Positions 27,050 to 36,809 of a stretch of 64,000 nucleotides of DNA are shown here, piece by piece. How positions within the stretch are numbered: position 1 is the stretch's first letter; each line of letters starts with the position of its first letter. Location: the NCBI RefSeq assembly GCF_900115165.1, contig NZ_FOVP01000016.1, forward strand, positions 60,617 to 124,616, written 5' to 3'. Both the position numbers and the translations under genes were made by a program. The notes under the pieces were generated by a model. That model made no database searches. It was not told the origin of the DNA and was given only the letters and a program-made list of their open reading frames with translations. This DNA comes from Roseovarius lutimaris (GTDB lineage Bacteria; Pseudomonadota; Alphaproteobacteria; Rhodobacterales; Rhodobacteraceae).

Positions 27050-27762
27050 CCCTGCGCGGGATCGCTGGCGGCGCGCACAAGGCGGGTCAGGGTACTCAGG
27101 CTTTCGCGTTGTCGGCCCTCTTCGTCGAAATTCGACGGGGCCAGCCAGATTTGAAAGGCCTCTTGCAGGGCGGGCCACTCCGTATCAATCGCGGCAAACC
27201 AGGCGGTGTCGCGATTGCGTCCCTTGACCACGGTGGCCTGACGGAAAATACCCTCATAGCTTAGACCCAACCGCTCTGCGGCGCGGCGCGACGGCATGTT
27301 GAGCGCGTCGCATTTCCATTCATAGCGCCGATAGCCCGCCTCGAACGCCCATTTCATCATCAGATACATCGCCTCGGTAGCGGCGCGGGTGCGTTGCAGG
27401 GATGGCGAAAGATTGATGTGCCCGACCTCGATGCTTCCCGATTGCGGCATGATCCGAAGATAACTGGCGACGCCGCCCAACTGGCCGGTTTCCAGATTGG
27501 TGATCGCGTAAAACAACGGGTCCTGCCCGACCGCGACCTGACGCGCCCAGCGGTGATATTGCGCGGCCGAGGAAAACGGGCCGTAGGGCATATAATCCCA
27601 GATCGCGTCACTGGCGCTATTGGCGCGGTGCAAATCAGAGGAATGGCGATCGGCATCAAGCCGCTCCAGCGCCGCATAGCGACCGACAAGCGCCGCGCCG
27701 TCCGGTGCGGGCGGTTCCTTCCAGTTGATCAGCTTTGGGCCGACAGGACGATCTTGCAGCAT
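27046..27762 (-). CDS. GNAT-family N-acetyltransferase (RimJ/RimL-like)
   Basis: This 238-residue protein of the GNAT superfamily has the features of the RimJ/RimL-like subgroup: ITNLETGQLGGVASYLRI, GSIEVGHINLSPSLQRTRAA (acetyl-CoA loop region), MKWAFEAGYRRYEWKCDALN and AAERLGLSYEGIFRQ. Such enzymes acetylate N-terminal amines of proteins or small amines; the substrate here is unknown. The start at 27762 (MLQDRPVGPK) is chosen over 27807 because the extra leader has no family resemblance. It lies 76 nt downstream of aspS on the same strand. Confidence 0.87.
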   Translation of the reverse strand: MLQDRPVGPKLINWKEPPAPDGAALVGRYAALERLDADRHSSDLHRANSASDAIWDYMPYGPFSSAAQYHRWARQVAVGQDPLFYAITNLETGQLGGVASYLRIMPQSGSIEVGHINLSPSLQRTRAATEAMYLMMKWAFEAGYRRYEWKCDALNMPSRRAAERLGLSYEGIFRQATVVKGRNRDTAWFAAIDTEWPALQEAFQIWLAPSNFDEEGRQRESLSTLTRLVRAASDPAQG

Positions 27763-27838
27763 GAAAAAGCCTTTGACATAAATCCTTTGGCCCGAGCATG
27801 CACCCATGCCGCGCCAAAGGAAAGGCCCGGTTTACCGC

Positions 27839-29614
27839 CTATTCCTGCGGGATCACCCGCAGGCCCAGTTCCATCAGCTGATCGCTGGTCGGATCAGAGG
27901 GCGCGTTCATCATCAGGTCTTCGGCGCGTTGGTTCATCGGGAACATGATCACCTCGCGAATGTTGGCGGTATCGGCCAGCAACATCACGATCCGGTCAAT
28001 CCCCGCCGCACAGCCCCCGTGGGGCGGCGCGCCATATTGAAAGGCGTTGACCATGCCGCCAAAGCGCTTGCGCACCTCGGCCTCGTCATAGCCCGCCAAT
28101 TCGAACGCCTTGATCATGATATCAAGCTTGTGGTTCCGAATGGCCCCCGAAATAAGCTCGTAGCCGTTACAGCTCAGGTCATATTGATAACCCAGAACAT
28201 TGAGCGGATCACCATTCAGCGCCTCAAGCCCGCCTTGCGGCATCGAGAACGGGTTATGGCTAAAGTCGATCTTACCGCTTTCCTCATCGGCCTCGTACAT
28301 CGGGAAATCGACGATCCAGGCAAAGGCAAACCGGTTCTGATCGGTCAGGCCAAGCTCGTCGCCAATCACCGTGCGCGCCTTGCCGGCCACCCGTTCAAAG
28401 ACCGATGGCTTGCCACCAAGAAAGAACGCCGCATCGCCCTTGCCAAGGCCAAGTTGCAGGCGAATGGCCTCGGTGCGCTCGGGGCCGATATTCTTGGCCA
28501 GCGGGCCTGCGGCCTCAACACCGTTTTCACCATCGCGCCAGAAGATATAGCCCATCCCCGGCAGGCCCTCTTTCTGGGCAAAGGCATTCATGCGGTCGCA
28601 GAACTTGCGGCTGCCGCCGGTGGGCGCGGGGATGGCGCGGATTTCGGTGCCGTCCTGTTCCAACAGCTTGGCGAAAATCGCAAAGCCCGAGCCGCGGAAA
28701 TGATCCGACACATCCTGCATCTTGATCGGGTTGCGCAGGTCGGGCTTGTCGGTGCCATACCAGAGCGCGGCGTCGCGATACGAGATATGCGGCCAATGGG
28801 CATCGACCGCCGCACCCTGGCCGAATTCCTCGAAAATGCCCTGCACAACCGGCTGAATCGTGTCGAACACGTCCTGTTGCTCGACAAAGGACATCTCAAG
28901 GTCAAGCTGATAGAAATCGGTCGGCGAGCGGTCGGCGCGCGGGTCTTCATCGCGAAAACACGGCGCAATCTGGAAATACTTGTCAAAGCCACTGACCATG
29001 ATCAACTGTTTGAACTGCTGCGGCGCCTGCGGCAGGGCATAGAATTTGCCGGGATGCTGGCGCGAGGGCACCAGAAAGTCGCGCGCGCCCTCGGGCGACG
29101 AGGCGGTGATGATCGGCGTCTGATACTCGCGAAAGCCCTTGTCCCACATGCGACGGCGCATCGAGGCCACAACATCGGAGCGCAGGGTCATGTTGTGCTG
29201 CATCGCCTCGCGGCGCAGGTCGAGGTAACGATAGCGCAGGCGGGTTTCCTCGGGGTATTCCTGATCGCCAAACACCATCAGCGGCAGTTCGGCGGACGGT
29301 CCCAGAACCTCGAGATCGCGAATGAACACCTCAACCTCGCCAGTCGGTATCTTGGCGTTGATCAGGCTGTCATCGCGCGCCTTCACCGATCCATCGATTC
29401 GGATGCAATATTCGCTGCGCAGCTTTTCCACTTGCGCAAAAACCGGGCTGTCTGGGTCGCACAAAAGCTGTGTCACGCCATAGTGATCGCGCAAATCAAT
29501 GAACAAAACGCCGCCATGATCACGGATGCGATGCACCCAACCAGAGAGGCGAACGGCGTCGCCCACGTTGGATTTGGTCAGGTCGGCGCAAGTATGGCTG
29601 CGATATGCGTGCAT
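27839..29614 (-). CDS. aspS: Aspartate-tRNA ligase
   Basis: This 591-residue bacterial-type class II synthetase has an N-terminal OB-fold anticodon-binding domain (about 1-110), class II motif 2 in [19 protein letters not shown], the GAD insertion domain (about 290-420) and motif 3 [11 protein letters not shown] near the end. It charges tRNA-Asp; in alphaproteobacteria without an asparagine synthetase route it may be the non-discriminating form, which cannot be judged here. The start at 29614 (MHAYRSHTC) has AGAGGA upstream. A promoter is visible at 29661-29689. Confidence 0.97.
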   Translation of the reverse strand: MHAYRSHTCADLTKSNVGDAVRLSGWVHRIRDHGGVLFIDLRDHYGVTQLLCDPDSPVFAQVEKLRSEYCIRIDGSVKARDDSLINAKIPTGEVEVFIRDLEVLGPSAELPLMVFGDQEYPEETRLRYRYLDLRREAMQHNMTLRSDVVASMRRRMWDKGFREYQTPIITASSPEGARDFLVPSRQHPGKFYALPQAPQQFKQLIMVSGFDKYFQIAPCFRDEDPRADRSPTDFYQLDLEMSFVEQQDVFDTIQPVVQGIFEEFGQGAAVDAHWPHISYRDAALWYGTDKPDLRNPIKMQDVSDHFRGSGFAIFAKLLEQDGTEIRAIPAPTGGSRKFCDRMNAFAQKEGLPGMGYIFWRDGENGVEAAGPLAKNIGPERTEAIRLQLGLGKGDAAFFLGGKPSVFERVAGKARTVIGDELGLTDQNRFAFAWIVDFPMYEADEESGKIDFSHNPFSMPQGGLEALNGDPLNVLGYQYDLSCNGYELISGAIRNHKLDIMIKAFELAGYDEAEVRKRFGGMVNAFQYGAPPHGGCAAGIDRIVMLLADTANIREVIMFPMNQRAEDLMMNAPSDPTSDQLMELGLRVIPQE

Positions 29615-29660
29615 GGCGTCCTCTTTCGGCCCCGCGGGGGCATCTGTCATGGTCCGGGCC

Positions 29661-29689
29661 GATACACCTTGGCGGGGCGGTAAAGTCAA
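29661..29689 (-). promoter_or_regulatory. Likely aspS promoter
   Basis: On the minus strand, -35 TTGACT (29689-29684) and -10 TGTATC (29666-29661) are separated by 17 bases, about 47 nt before the aspS start. The -10 lacks the final T. Confidence 0.6.
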
Positions 29690-29852
29690 GGGCTGCGACC
29701 CGCTCATGCCTTGCAAAACCGTTTACATAAAAGGGTTTTTGGATAAAAATACGCATTCGACAGGCGGGTGAACCGCGAAAGCCGGTTTCAGGGACAGATT
29801 TGGCTACACCGTATTGTTGCGCCACGATTGGCGACAAAAGATGAGGTGAAAC

Positions 29853-31082
29853 ATGTGGACCAAAGCTTTCGACCGATTGCTGACGCATCTGATACGGCGC
29901 GGTCGGCTGGTTGTGACGTTCGCCGACGGCACCACGCGCCATTATGGCAGCGAGGATGCGCCGATGGCCGAGCTGACGTTTCATGACCCGGACCTGCCGC
30001 GCAAGATCGTGCTGTCGCCCGACCTTGCCGTAGGCGAGGCCTATATGGATGGTCGGCTGACGATCGCGAATGATGATCTCTATGGCTTCATGTCGCTGGC
30101 GATGAGCAACATGGCGTCGCAGGGTCAACCGTGGTTTCGCCGCCCGCTGGTGATCGGGCGCTGGATGATGCGGCGCTTTAAACAGTTCAACCCGGTCAAG
30201 CGCGCGCAGAAGAATGTCGCGCATCATTATGACCTCTCGGGCGAGCTTTATGATCTGTTTCTTGACGAGGACAGGCAATATTCCTGCGCCTATTTCAGCG
30301 ATCCGGAGATGACGCTTGAGGCCGCGCAAGAGGCCAAAAAACACCATATCGCCCGCAAACTGCTGATCAAACCGGGCATGCGTGTGCTTGATATCGGCTG
30401 TGGCTGGGGCGGGATGGGGCTGACGCTGGCGCGCGACTATGGCGCTGAGGTAACCGGCGTCACGCTGTCGCGCGAACAGCACGGCATCGCCAATGCACGC
30501 GCCAAAGAGGCCGGGCTTGCCGAGCAAGCACAGTTCAAGCTGATGGATTACCGCCATGTGACCGGAAAATTTGACCGCATCGTGTCTGTGGGCATGTTCG
30601 AACATGTCGGCGTGCCCCATTACGACGAATATTTCAATACGCTCAAGCGCCTGCTGACCCCGGATGGCGTGGCGCTTGTGCATACCATCGGGCGCGCCGG
30701 AATGCCCGGCGCCACAAGCGCGTGGATCACCAAATACATCTTTCCCGGCGGCTATTGCCCGGCCATGTCAGAGGCCATGACCGCAATCGAGAAAAGCCGC
30801 CTGATCACCACCGATGTCGAGGTCTGGCGCCTGCATTATGCCTATACGCTGCGCCATTGGACCAAACGGTTCGAGGCCAATATCGACAAGGCGCGCGATC
30901 TTTACGATGAACGGTTCTGTCGGATGTGGCGGTATTATCTGATCACAAGCGAGCTGACCTTTCGCGCCAACAAGCATGTGGTGTTCCAGTTTCAACTATC
31001 GCCCGAGAAAGAGTCGGTTCCGCTCACGCGCGACTATCTTTACCAAGAGGATAAGGACGGCGCGCAACAGGCCGCAGAATAG
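29853..31082 (+). CDS. cfa: Cyclopropane-fatty-acyl-phospholipid synthase family protein
   Basis: This 409-residue SAM-dependent enzyme has an N-terminal lipid-binding part and a methyltransferase domain with motif I VLDIGCGWGGMGLTLA, followed by EVTGVTLSREQ and the family motif VSVGMFEHVG. The C-terminal segments RLHYAYTLRHWTKRFE and YDERFCRMWRYYL are typical of CFA synthases, which add a methylene bridge to unsaturated acyl chains of membrane phospholipids. GAGGTG precedes the ATG. Some family members act on other lipid chains, so the exact product is inferred. It converges with pabB, leaving 6 nt between the genes. Confidence 0.9.
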   Translation: MWTKAFDRLLTHLIRRGRLVVTFADGTTRHYGSEDAPMAELTFHDPDLPRKIVLSPDLAVGEAYMDGRLTIANDDLYGFMSLAMSNMASQGQPWFRRPLVIGRWMMRRFKQFNPVKRAQKNVAHHYDLSGELYDLFLDEDRQYSCAYFSDPEMTLEAAQEAKKHHIARKLLIKPGMRVLDIGCGWGGMGLTLARDYGAEVTGVTLSREQHGIANARAKEAGLAEQAQFKLMDYRHVTGKFDRIVSVGMFEHVGVPHYDEYFNTLKRLLTPDGVALVHTIGRAGMPGATSAWITKYIFPGGYCPAMSEAMTAIEKSRLITTDVEVWRLHYAYTLRHWTKRFEANIDKARDLYDERFCRMWRYYLITSELTFRANKHVVFQFQLSPEKESVPLTRDYLYQEDKDGAQQAAE

Positions 31083-31088
31083 CGACGC

Positions 31089-32222
31089 TCAGGCAAAGGC
31101 CGGTGTCAGGGCGCGGGCAAAGCGCGCTTTCCAGAGCGCTTCTTCATATTCGCCCGTCGCCGTACTGTCATAGACCACCCCGCCGCCGACGTTCAGAACC
31201 GCCTGCCCGTCCTCGACCATCAGGGTGCGAATCGCGACGTTGAATTCGGCCCGGCCATCCGGCGCGGCCCAGCCAAGAGAGCCACAATAAATCTCGCGCG
31301 GGGCCTGCTCCAGATCGGCCAGAATCTGCATCGCGCGCAGTTTCGGGGCGCCGGTGATCGACCCGCAGGGGAACAGCGCCGTGAAAATATCCGACAGGCC
31401 GGTGTCGGGCATCATCTGCGCGGTGATGAGCGATGTCATCTGATGCACGGTCTCAAAGCTTTCGACCGCGAAAAGTTCGGGCACAGATACCGTGCCGGGC
31501 ACACTCACCCGTGAGATATCGTTGCGCAACAGATCCACGATCATCAGGTTCTCGGCGCGATTCTTGGCATCGCTTTGCAGGAAAAACCGGCGGCGGGTGT
31601 CCTCGGCCGGATCCGTGCTCCGGGGTTGCGTGCCTTTCATCGGGCGGGTTTCAATCCGCCCATCGCCGTGGGTGCGAAAGAAAAGCTCTGGCGAGCGACA
31701 CAGGATCGCGGGGCCGGTCTCATCCTCGATCAAGGCGCCATAGCGCACCGGCTGTACCCCTTGCAGGGCCGCGTAAAGCGCGCGCGCCTCGCCGGTCGCG
31801 GTCATGTGGATAGGAAAGGTCAGGTTGGCCTGATAGATATCGCCGGCGCAGATATAATTATGCACCCTCTGAAAGGCGCGGGCATAGCGCGCAGGGTCCC
31901 AGAGCGGGCGCAAATCGCCAAGCCCCGCCGGGCCCTGGGGCAACTCTCCGACCGCCTGCGGCGCGCCGTAAACCCCGAACTGCAAAAGCGGCAAACGGCG
32001 CTCACGCGGCAAAAGCGGCAAAAGGCGCGGCTCAAGAGCAAACCCAAGTTCATAGCTGGCATAGCCCGCAAGCCAGAACCCGTCGGCGCGCGCCCGGTCA
32101 AGGGCGGCAAGGGCGGCGGGCACCTCGCCCGGATCATTGGCCACAATCCGGCGCTGCGCCTGTGCAAACTGACAGGCGGTGCCGCTTGGCCCATGATCGA
32201 AACGAATCTGCACTCTGCGCAT
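31089..32222 (-). CDS. pabB: Aminodeoxychorismate synthase component I
   Basis: This 377-residue chorismate-binding enzyme is shorter than TrpE and fits stand-alone PabB. It contains GDIYQANLTF, RPMKGTQPR with the Lys characteristic of PabB, ENLMIVDLLRND, FETVHQMTS and CGSITGAPKLRAM. It makes 4-amino-4-deoxychorismate from chorismate for p-aminobenzoate and folate synthesis, with ammonia from a glutaminase partner not seen here. The start at 32222 (MRRVQIRFDHG) is preferred over 32276, which lies in a Pro/Ser-rich leader. Confidence 0.9.
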   Translation of the reverse strand: MRRVQIRFDHGPSGTACQFAQAQRRIVANDPGEVPAALAALDRARADGFWLAGYASYELGFALEPRLLPLLPRERRLPLLQFGVYGAPQAVGELPQGPAGLGDLRPLWDPARYARAFQRVHNYICAGDIYQANLTFPIHMTATGEARALYAALQGVQPVRYGALIEDETGPAILCRSPELFFRTHGDGRIETRPMKGTQPRSTDPAEDTRRRFFLQSDAKNRAENLMIVDLLRNDISRVSVPGTVSVPELFAVESFETVHQMTSLITAQMMPDTGLSDIFTALFPCGSITGAPKLRAMQILADLEQAPREIYCGSLGWAAPDGRAEFNVAIRTLMVEDGQAVLNVGGGVVYDSTATGEYEEALWKARFARALTPAFA

Positions 32223-32375
32223 CCCTTGGCTGGTGCTGGCGTATTTAGGCCGCAAAGGCGCAAAACACACCCTCAAAAGCGTCTGTTTACGCGAGTTTTG
32301 CGATTATCGACGCGCTTGACAGGCCCCCCTTTGCAAGGAACGCTGACCCCATAGCCATTTTCAGGAGTGTATCAG

Positions 32376-32939
32376 ATGACGCATGGATTGACCGCCGCCA
32401 TTCTCGCCTCTTGGGTGCTGGCCACGCCCGCATTGGCCGAACGGGCCTCAATCGGGTTCGAGGGTCCGGGCGACGGCCCTGCCCCGGCCGAGATGCCCGA
32501 GGATGGTTTTTTGGTCGCGACGCGCAACATGATGATCTCCTCGGCGGCCAAATCGGGCGATGGCACCGATGGCGCGAACGAGATCGAAAGCGTGATGAAC
32601 ATGCGCGGCGGCGTGATGATTCAACGCCCCGGTGCGCCATTTCAATTCATCTCGCTCGACTGGCAATCCGAAAAGGGCGAGCCAAGTGTCGTGGTCGAGG
32701 GATATTTCGGTGACGTCCTGATCGGGACCGAGAAATTCACCCTGCCGCAAAGTGCCGCAGAGGGCGGTTTTGTCACCTTCCGCGCCAATGCGCTTGCCGG
32801 GGTGGCGCTTGATCAGCTTGTGCTTTACCCACAGCGCAACAGGCTTGGCATGGGCGCGCTTGACAAGGTTGTGCTTGACGACGCACCCGAGGCGATAGAC
32901 ACCTCTGATGCGGCGCCGATATCCGCGTTTAAAAGCTAG
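32376..32939 (+). CDS. Secreted hypothetical protein
   Basis: This 187-residue protein has a clear Sec signal peptide (hydrophobic MTHGLTAAILASWVLATPA, cut after ALA) and a mature region rich in beta-forming segments such as QFISLDWQSEKGEPSVVVEG and GFVTFRANALAGVALDQLVL, which resemble a carbohydrate- or ligand-binding sandwich domain. I cannot name a family. CAGGAG lies 8 nt before the ATG at 32376. It probably acts in the periplasm. It is alone between pabB (divergent) and carB. Confidence 0.8.
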   Translation: MTHGLTAAILASWVLATPALAERASIGFEGPGDGPAPAEMPEDGFLVATRNMMISSAAKSGDGTDGANEIESVMNMRGGVMIQRPGAPFQFISLDWQSEKGEPSVVVEGYFGDVLIGTEKFTLPQSAAEGGFVTFRANALAGVALDQLVLYPQRNRLGMGALDKVVLDDAPEAIDTSDAAPISAFKS

Positions 32940-33066
32940 ACCACTGGCAGGGATCGGCGGACAGATCGCGGATCAGCCCTTGCACCCCGCCGGATCATGG
33001 ATATAACCCGCTCCAATTTGCGTGTGCAGGCCTCTGCCTGCGCCCATTTAGCTGCCCGGGGGCCCC

Positions 33067-36000
33067 ATGCCAAAAAGAACCGATATTTCATCCATCATGA
33101 TCATCGGAGCGGGGCCTATCATCATCGGTCAAGCCTGCGAGTTCGACTATTCCGGCGCACAGGCCTGCAAGGCGCTGCGCGAGGAAGGCTATCGCGTCAT
33201 TCTGGTCAACTCGAACCCGGCCACGATCATGACCGACCCGGAATTGGCCGATGCCACCTATATCGAGCCGATCACCCCCGAGATCATCGCCAGGATCATC
33301 GAGAAAGAGCGCCCCGATGCCTTGCTGCCGACGATGGGCGGGCAAACCGGATTGAACACCGCCCTGGCCGTCGCCGATATGGGCGTGCTTGAGAAATTCG
33401 GTGTCGAGTTGATCGGCGCCAATCGCGCCGCAATCGAGATGGCCGAGGATCGCAAGCTTTTCCGCGAGGCGATGGACCGGCTTGGCATCGAGAACCCCAA
33501 GGCGACGATTGCCAACACTATCGAGGAATGCATGGCGGCGATTGATTACGTCGGCCTGCCCGCGATCATCCGTCCGGCCTTTACCCTTGGTGGCACCGGC
33601 GGCGGCGTGGCCTATAACCGCGACGATTACGAACATTACTGCAAATCCGGGCTTGATGCCTCGCCCGTGAACCAGATCCTGATCGACGAATCGCTCTTGG
33701 GCTGGAAAGAATTCGAGATGGAGGTCGTGCGCGACAAGGCTGACAATGCCATCATCGTCTGTGCCATCGAAAACGTCGATCCGATGGGCGTGCATACCGG
33801 CGACAGCATCACCGTGGCCCCGGCCCTGACGCTGACCGACAAGGAATACCAGATCATGCGCAATCAGAGCATTGCCGTGCTGCGCGAGATCGGCGTCGAA
33901 ACCGGTGGCTCGAACGTGCAATGGGCGGTGAACCCCGCCGATGGCCGCATGGTCGTGATCGAGATGAACCCGCGGGTGTCGCGCTCATCCGCCCTGGCAT
34001 CAAAGGCGACCGGGTTTCCGATTGCCAAGATCGCCGCAAAGCTGGCCGTCGGCTATACGCTTGATGAACTGGACAACGACATCACCCGCGTCACCCCCGC
34101 GAGTTTTGAGCCGACGATCGACTATGTCGTCACCAAGATCCCGCGCTTTGCTTTTGAAAAATTCGCCGGCGCCAAGCCGCATCTGACCACCGCGATGAAA
34201 TCGGTCGGCGAGGCGATGGCGATTGGCCGCACGATCCATGAAAGCCTTCAAAAGGCACTGGCGAGCATGGAAACCGGGCTTAGCGGGTTTGACGAGGTGG
34301 TGATCGAAGGCGCCACTGATCCCACCTCGGGCAAGGCTGCCGTGATCAAGGCGATCAGCCAGGCCACGCCAGACCGGATGCGCACCATCGCACAGGCGAT
34401 GCGCCACGGACTTTCGGATGATGAAATCAACGCCGCGACCGCCTTTGACCCGTGGTTTCTTGCCCGCATCCGCGAAATCGTCGAAACCGAAGAGGAAATC
34501 CGTCGCGATGGTCTTCCGCTCACCGAACACGGGCTGCGCGCGCTCAAGATGCTTGGCTTTACCGATGCACGGCTGGCCAAGCTGACCGGGCGTGACGAAG
34601 GTCAGGTTCGCCGGGCGCGCCGCAATCTTGGGGTGCGGGCCGTGTTCAAGCGGATCGACACCTGCGCCGCCGAATTCGAGGCCCAGACCCCCTATATGTA
34701 TTCCACCTACGAGTCGCCGATGATGGGCGAAGTCGAGTGTGAATCGCGCCCCTCTGATCGCAAGAAAGTGGTCATTCTGGGCGGCGGTCCCAACCGGATC
34801 GGTCAGGGGATCGAGTTTGATTACTGCTGCTGTCACGCTTGCTATGCGCTGACCGGCGCGGGATATGAAACGATCATGATCAACTGTAACCCCGAGACGG
34901 TTTCGACCGATTACGACACCTCGGACCGGTTGTATTTTGAGCCGCTGACATTCGAGCATGTGATGGAAATCCTGACCACCGAGCAACAAAACGGTAGCCT
35001 GCACGGCGTCATTGTTCAGTTCGGCGGTCAAACCCCGCTCAAGCTTGCGCGCGCGCTGGAGGCCGAGGGTATTCCGATCCTCGGCACCACGCCAGACGCG
35101 ATTGACCTCGCCGAAGATCGCGAGCGTTTTCAAGAGCTTGTCAACAAACTTGACCTTAAACAGCCGCATAACGGCATCGCCAGCACCGACGAACAGGCGC
35201 TTGCCATCGCCGAGGATATCGGCTTTCCGCTGGTCATTCGCCCCTCTTACGTTCTGGGCGGGCGGGCGATGGAGATCGTGCGCGATATGGCCCATCTGGA
35301 ACGCTATATCGCCGAGGCGGTTGTGGTCTCTGGCGATAGCCCGGTCTTGCTTGACAGCTATCTGTCGGGCGCGATCGAATGCGATGTCGACGCGCTTTGC
35401 GATGGCGAAACCGTGCATGTCGCGGGCATCATGCAGCACATCGAAGAGGCCGGCGTGCATTCGGGCGATAGTGCCTGTTCGCTGCCGCCCTATTCGCTCA
35501 GCGACGAGATGATCGCGCGCATCAAGGCGCAGACCGAGGCGCTGGCGATTGCGCTGAACGTGGTTGGCCTGATGAACGTGCAATTCGCGGTTAAAGACGA
35601 TGAAATCTACCTGATCGAGGTAAATCCGCGCGCCAGCCGCACCGTGCCCTTCGTGGCCAAGGCGACGGATTCGGCGATTGCCGCAATTGCCGCGCGGTTG
35701 ATGGCAGGCGAGAAAATGGCCGCATTCCCGTTCCGTGGCCCCTATCCCAAAGACACCAAGCCCGGCACCCTGCCGATGGCCGATCAGATGACGTTGGCCG
35801 ATCCCAACATGCCGTGGTTTTCGGTCAAAGAGGCGGTTCTGCCCTTCGCGCGCTTTCCTGGTGTGGATACGATCCTTGGCCCGGAGATGCGTTCGACCGG
35901 CGAGGTAATGGGCTGGGATGTGTCCTTTCCGCGTGCCTTCCTCAAGGCGCAAATGGGCGCAGGCGTTGACCTGCCGGATAGCGGCAATGTCTTTATCTCG

Positions 36001-36378
36001 ATCAAGGACGCGGACAAGACGCCGCAGTTGATTGAGGCTGCGAGGGTGCTGGTCGATCTTGGCTTTGCCGTCGTCGCCACGCGCGGCACGGCGGATTTCC
36101 TCAAAGGACATGACATCGCTTGCGAGGTGATCAACAAGGTCTATGAGGGGCGCCCCAATATCGTGGATATGCTGAAAGACGGGCAGATCGCGCTTGTGAT
36201 GAACACCACCGAAGGCACTCAAGCGGTTGAGGACAGCCGCGAAATCCGCTCCGTCGCGCTTTATGACAAGATCCCCTATTTCACGACCGCCGCCGGATCG
36301 CATGCCGCTGCCTTGGCGATCAAGGCGCGCGAAGAAGGCGAACTGAAGGTGATGCCGCTGCAAGGCAGCAACAGTTAA
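33067..36378 (+). CDS. carB: Carbamoyl-phosphate synthase large subunit
   Basis: This is a 1103-residue CarB, which makes carbamoyl phosphate from bicarbonate, ammonia and two ATP for pyrimidine and arginine synthesis. It has two tandem ATP-grasp halves: the first opens with [19 protein letters not shown] and contains [18 protein letters not shown]; the second opens with [19 protein letters not shown] and contains [12 protein letters not shown]. The C-terminal MGS-like regulatory domain follows (about 970-1100). The length is typical. carA is not in the window. A short GC-rich hairpin follows the stop. Confidence 0.97.
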   Translation: MPKRTDISSIMIIGAGPIIIGQACEFDYSGAQACKALREEGYRVILVNSNPATIMTDPELADATYIEPITPEIIARIIEKERPDALLPTMGGQTGLNTALAVADMGVLEKFGVELIGANRAAIEMAEDRKLFREAMDRLGIENPKATIANTIEECMAAIDYVGLPAIIRPAFTLGGTGGGVAYNRDDYEHYCKSGLDASPVNQILIDESLLGWKEFEMEVVRDKADNAIIVCAIENVDPMGVHTGDSITVAPALTLTDKEYQIMRNQSIAVLREIGVETGGSNVQWAVNPADGRMVVIEMNPRVSRSSALASKATGFPIAKIAAKLAVGYTLDELDNDITRVTPASFEPTIDYVVTKIPRFAFEKFAGAKPHLTTAMKSVGEAMAIGRTIHESLQKALASMETGLSGFDEVVIEGATDPTSGKAAVIKAISQATPDRMRTIAQAMRHGLSDDEINAATAFDPWFLARIREIVETEEEIRRDGLPLTEHGLRALKMLGFTDARLAKLTGRDEGQVRRARRNLGVRAVFKRIDTCAAEFEAQTPYMYSTYESPMMGEVECESRPSDRKKVVILGGGPNRIGQGIEFDYCCCHACYALTGAGYETIMINCNPETVSTDYDTSDRLYFEPLTFEHVMEILTTEQQNGSLHGVIVQFGGQTPLKLARALEAEGIPILGTTPDAIDLAEDRERFQELVNKLDLKQPHNGIASTDEQALAIAEDIGFPLVIRPSYVLGGRAMEIVRDMAHLERYIAEAVVVSGDSPVLLDSYLSGAIECDVDALCDGETVHVAGIMQHIEEAGVHSGDSACSLPPYSLSDEMIARIKAQTEALAIALNVVGLMNVQFAVKDDEIYLIEVNPRASRTVPFVAKATDSAIAAIAARLMAGEKMAAFPFRGPYPKDTKPGTLPMADQMTLADPNMPWFSVKEAVLPFARFPGVDTILGPEMRSTGEVMGWDVSFPRAFLKAQMGAGVDLPDSGNVFISIKDADKTPQLIEAARVLVDLGFAVVATRGTADFLKGHDIACEVINKVYEGRPNIVDMLKDGQIALVMNTTEGTQAVEDSREIRSVALYDKIPYFTTAAGSHAAALAIKAREEGELKVMPLQGSNS

Positions 36379-36384
36379 CACCCC

Positions 36385-36410
36385 GACGCGCATCGCGTTT
36401 GATGCGCGTC
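36385..36410 (+). terminator. Hairpin after carB
   Basis: GACGCGCATC pairs with GATGCGCGTC around a 6-base loop, 6 nt after the carB stop. No T-run follows, so it may be a weak terminator or an mRNA-stabilising stem. Confidence 0.5.
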
Positions 36411-36597
36411 ACCCCTAGAGTGGTCGGTTTTTGACACCGTAACGGCGAATTCAGGCGCTATGCTTTGGGCGCCTAGCTGCGTTGCGACAACTGCATTGAT
36501 TTTATCCAATTTACCTATTGCGTGTTGTGAAATTTCGCATATGTGCTTGAAACAGACGATATATCGTTTGTTTTACTTCTCAGGATGGAGGCCAGCC

Positions 36598-36717
36598 ATG
36601 ACCCGCGACGAACTTAACCGCGAATTGCGTATGCATAGTGCAAGTTGGCCTGCCGTGCTGATCGTCTATGGGATGATCGTTGGCACGATGGCCCTGTCGG
36701 CAATGGCGATCCTCTGA
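36598..36717 (+). CDS. 39-residue single-pass membrane microprotein
   Basis: A short ORF starts at an ATG with GGATGGAGG ideally placed upstream and ends at 36717. The product has a polar N terminus (MTRDELNRELRMHSAS) and one transmembrane helix (WPAVLIVYGMIVGTMALSAM). It stands alone with an AT-rich upstream region of about 200 nt and a terminator 38 nt downstream, so it looks like a complete small transcription unit. The function is unknown; small membrane proteins of this kind often regulate larger membrane partners. Confidence 0.65.
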   Translation: MTRDELNRELRMHSASWPAVLIVYGMIVGTMALSAMAIL

Positions 36718-36754
36718 TCGCGACCCGCGCGCTATTTTAAAACTGTTGAACTGC

Positions 36755-36786
36755 AAAGTGGCGGTGGGTTTCCCATCCGCCACTTT
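36755..36786. terminator. Strong terminator hairpin
   Basis: AAAGTGGCGG (36755-36764) pairs with CCGCCACTTT (36777-36786); the loop itself contains TGGG/CCCA. It sits between the 39-residue ORF and the convergent ABC ATPase gene and could serve both strands. Confidence 0.85.
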
Positions 36787-36809
36787 CATGTTTTCATCGC
36801 ATCGTGCTC

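Noticed and set aside
27806..29683. 625-codon plus-strand frame antisense to aspS
   Set aside because: aspS has all class II synthetase motifs; the antisense translation is low-complexity and unlike any protein.
34000..36393. 797-codon minus-strand frame antisense to carB
   Set aside because: It is a shadow of the strongly conserved carB coding sequence.
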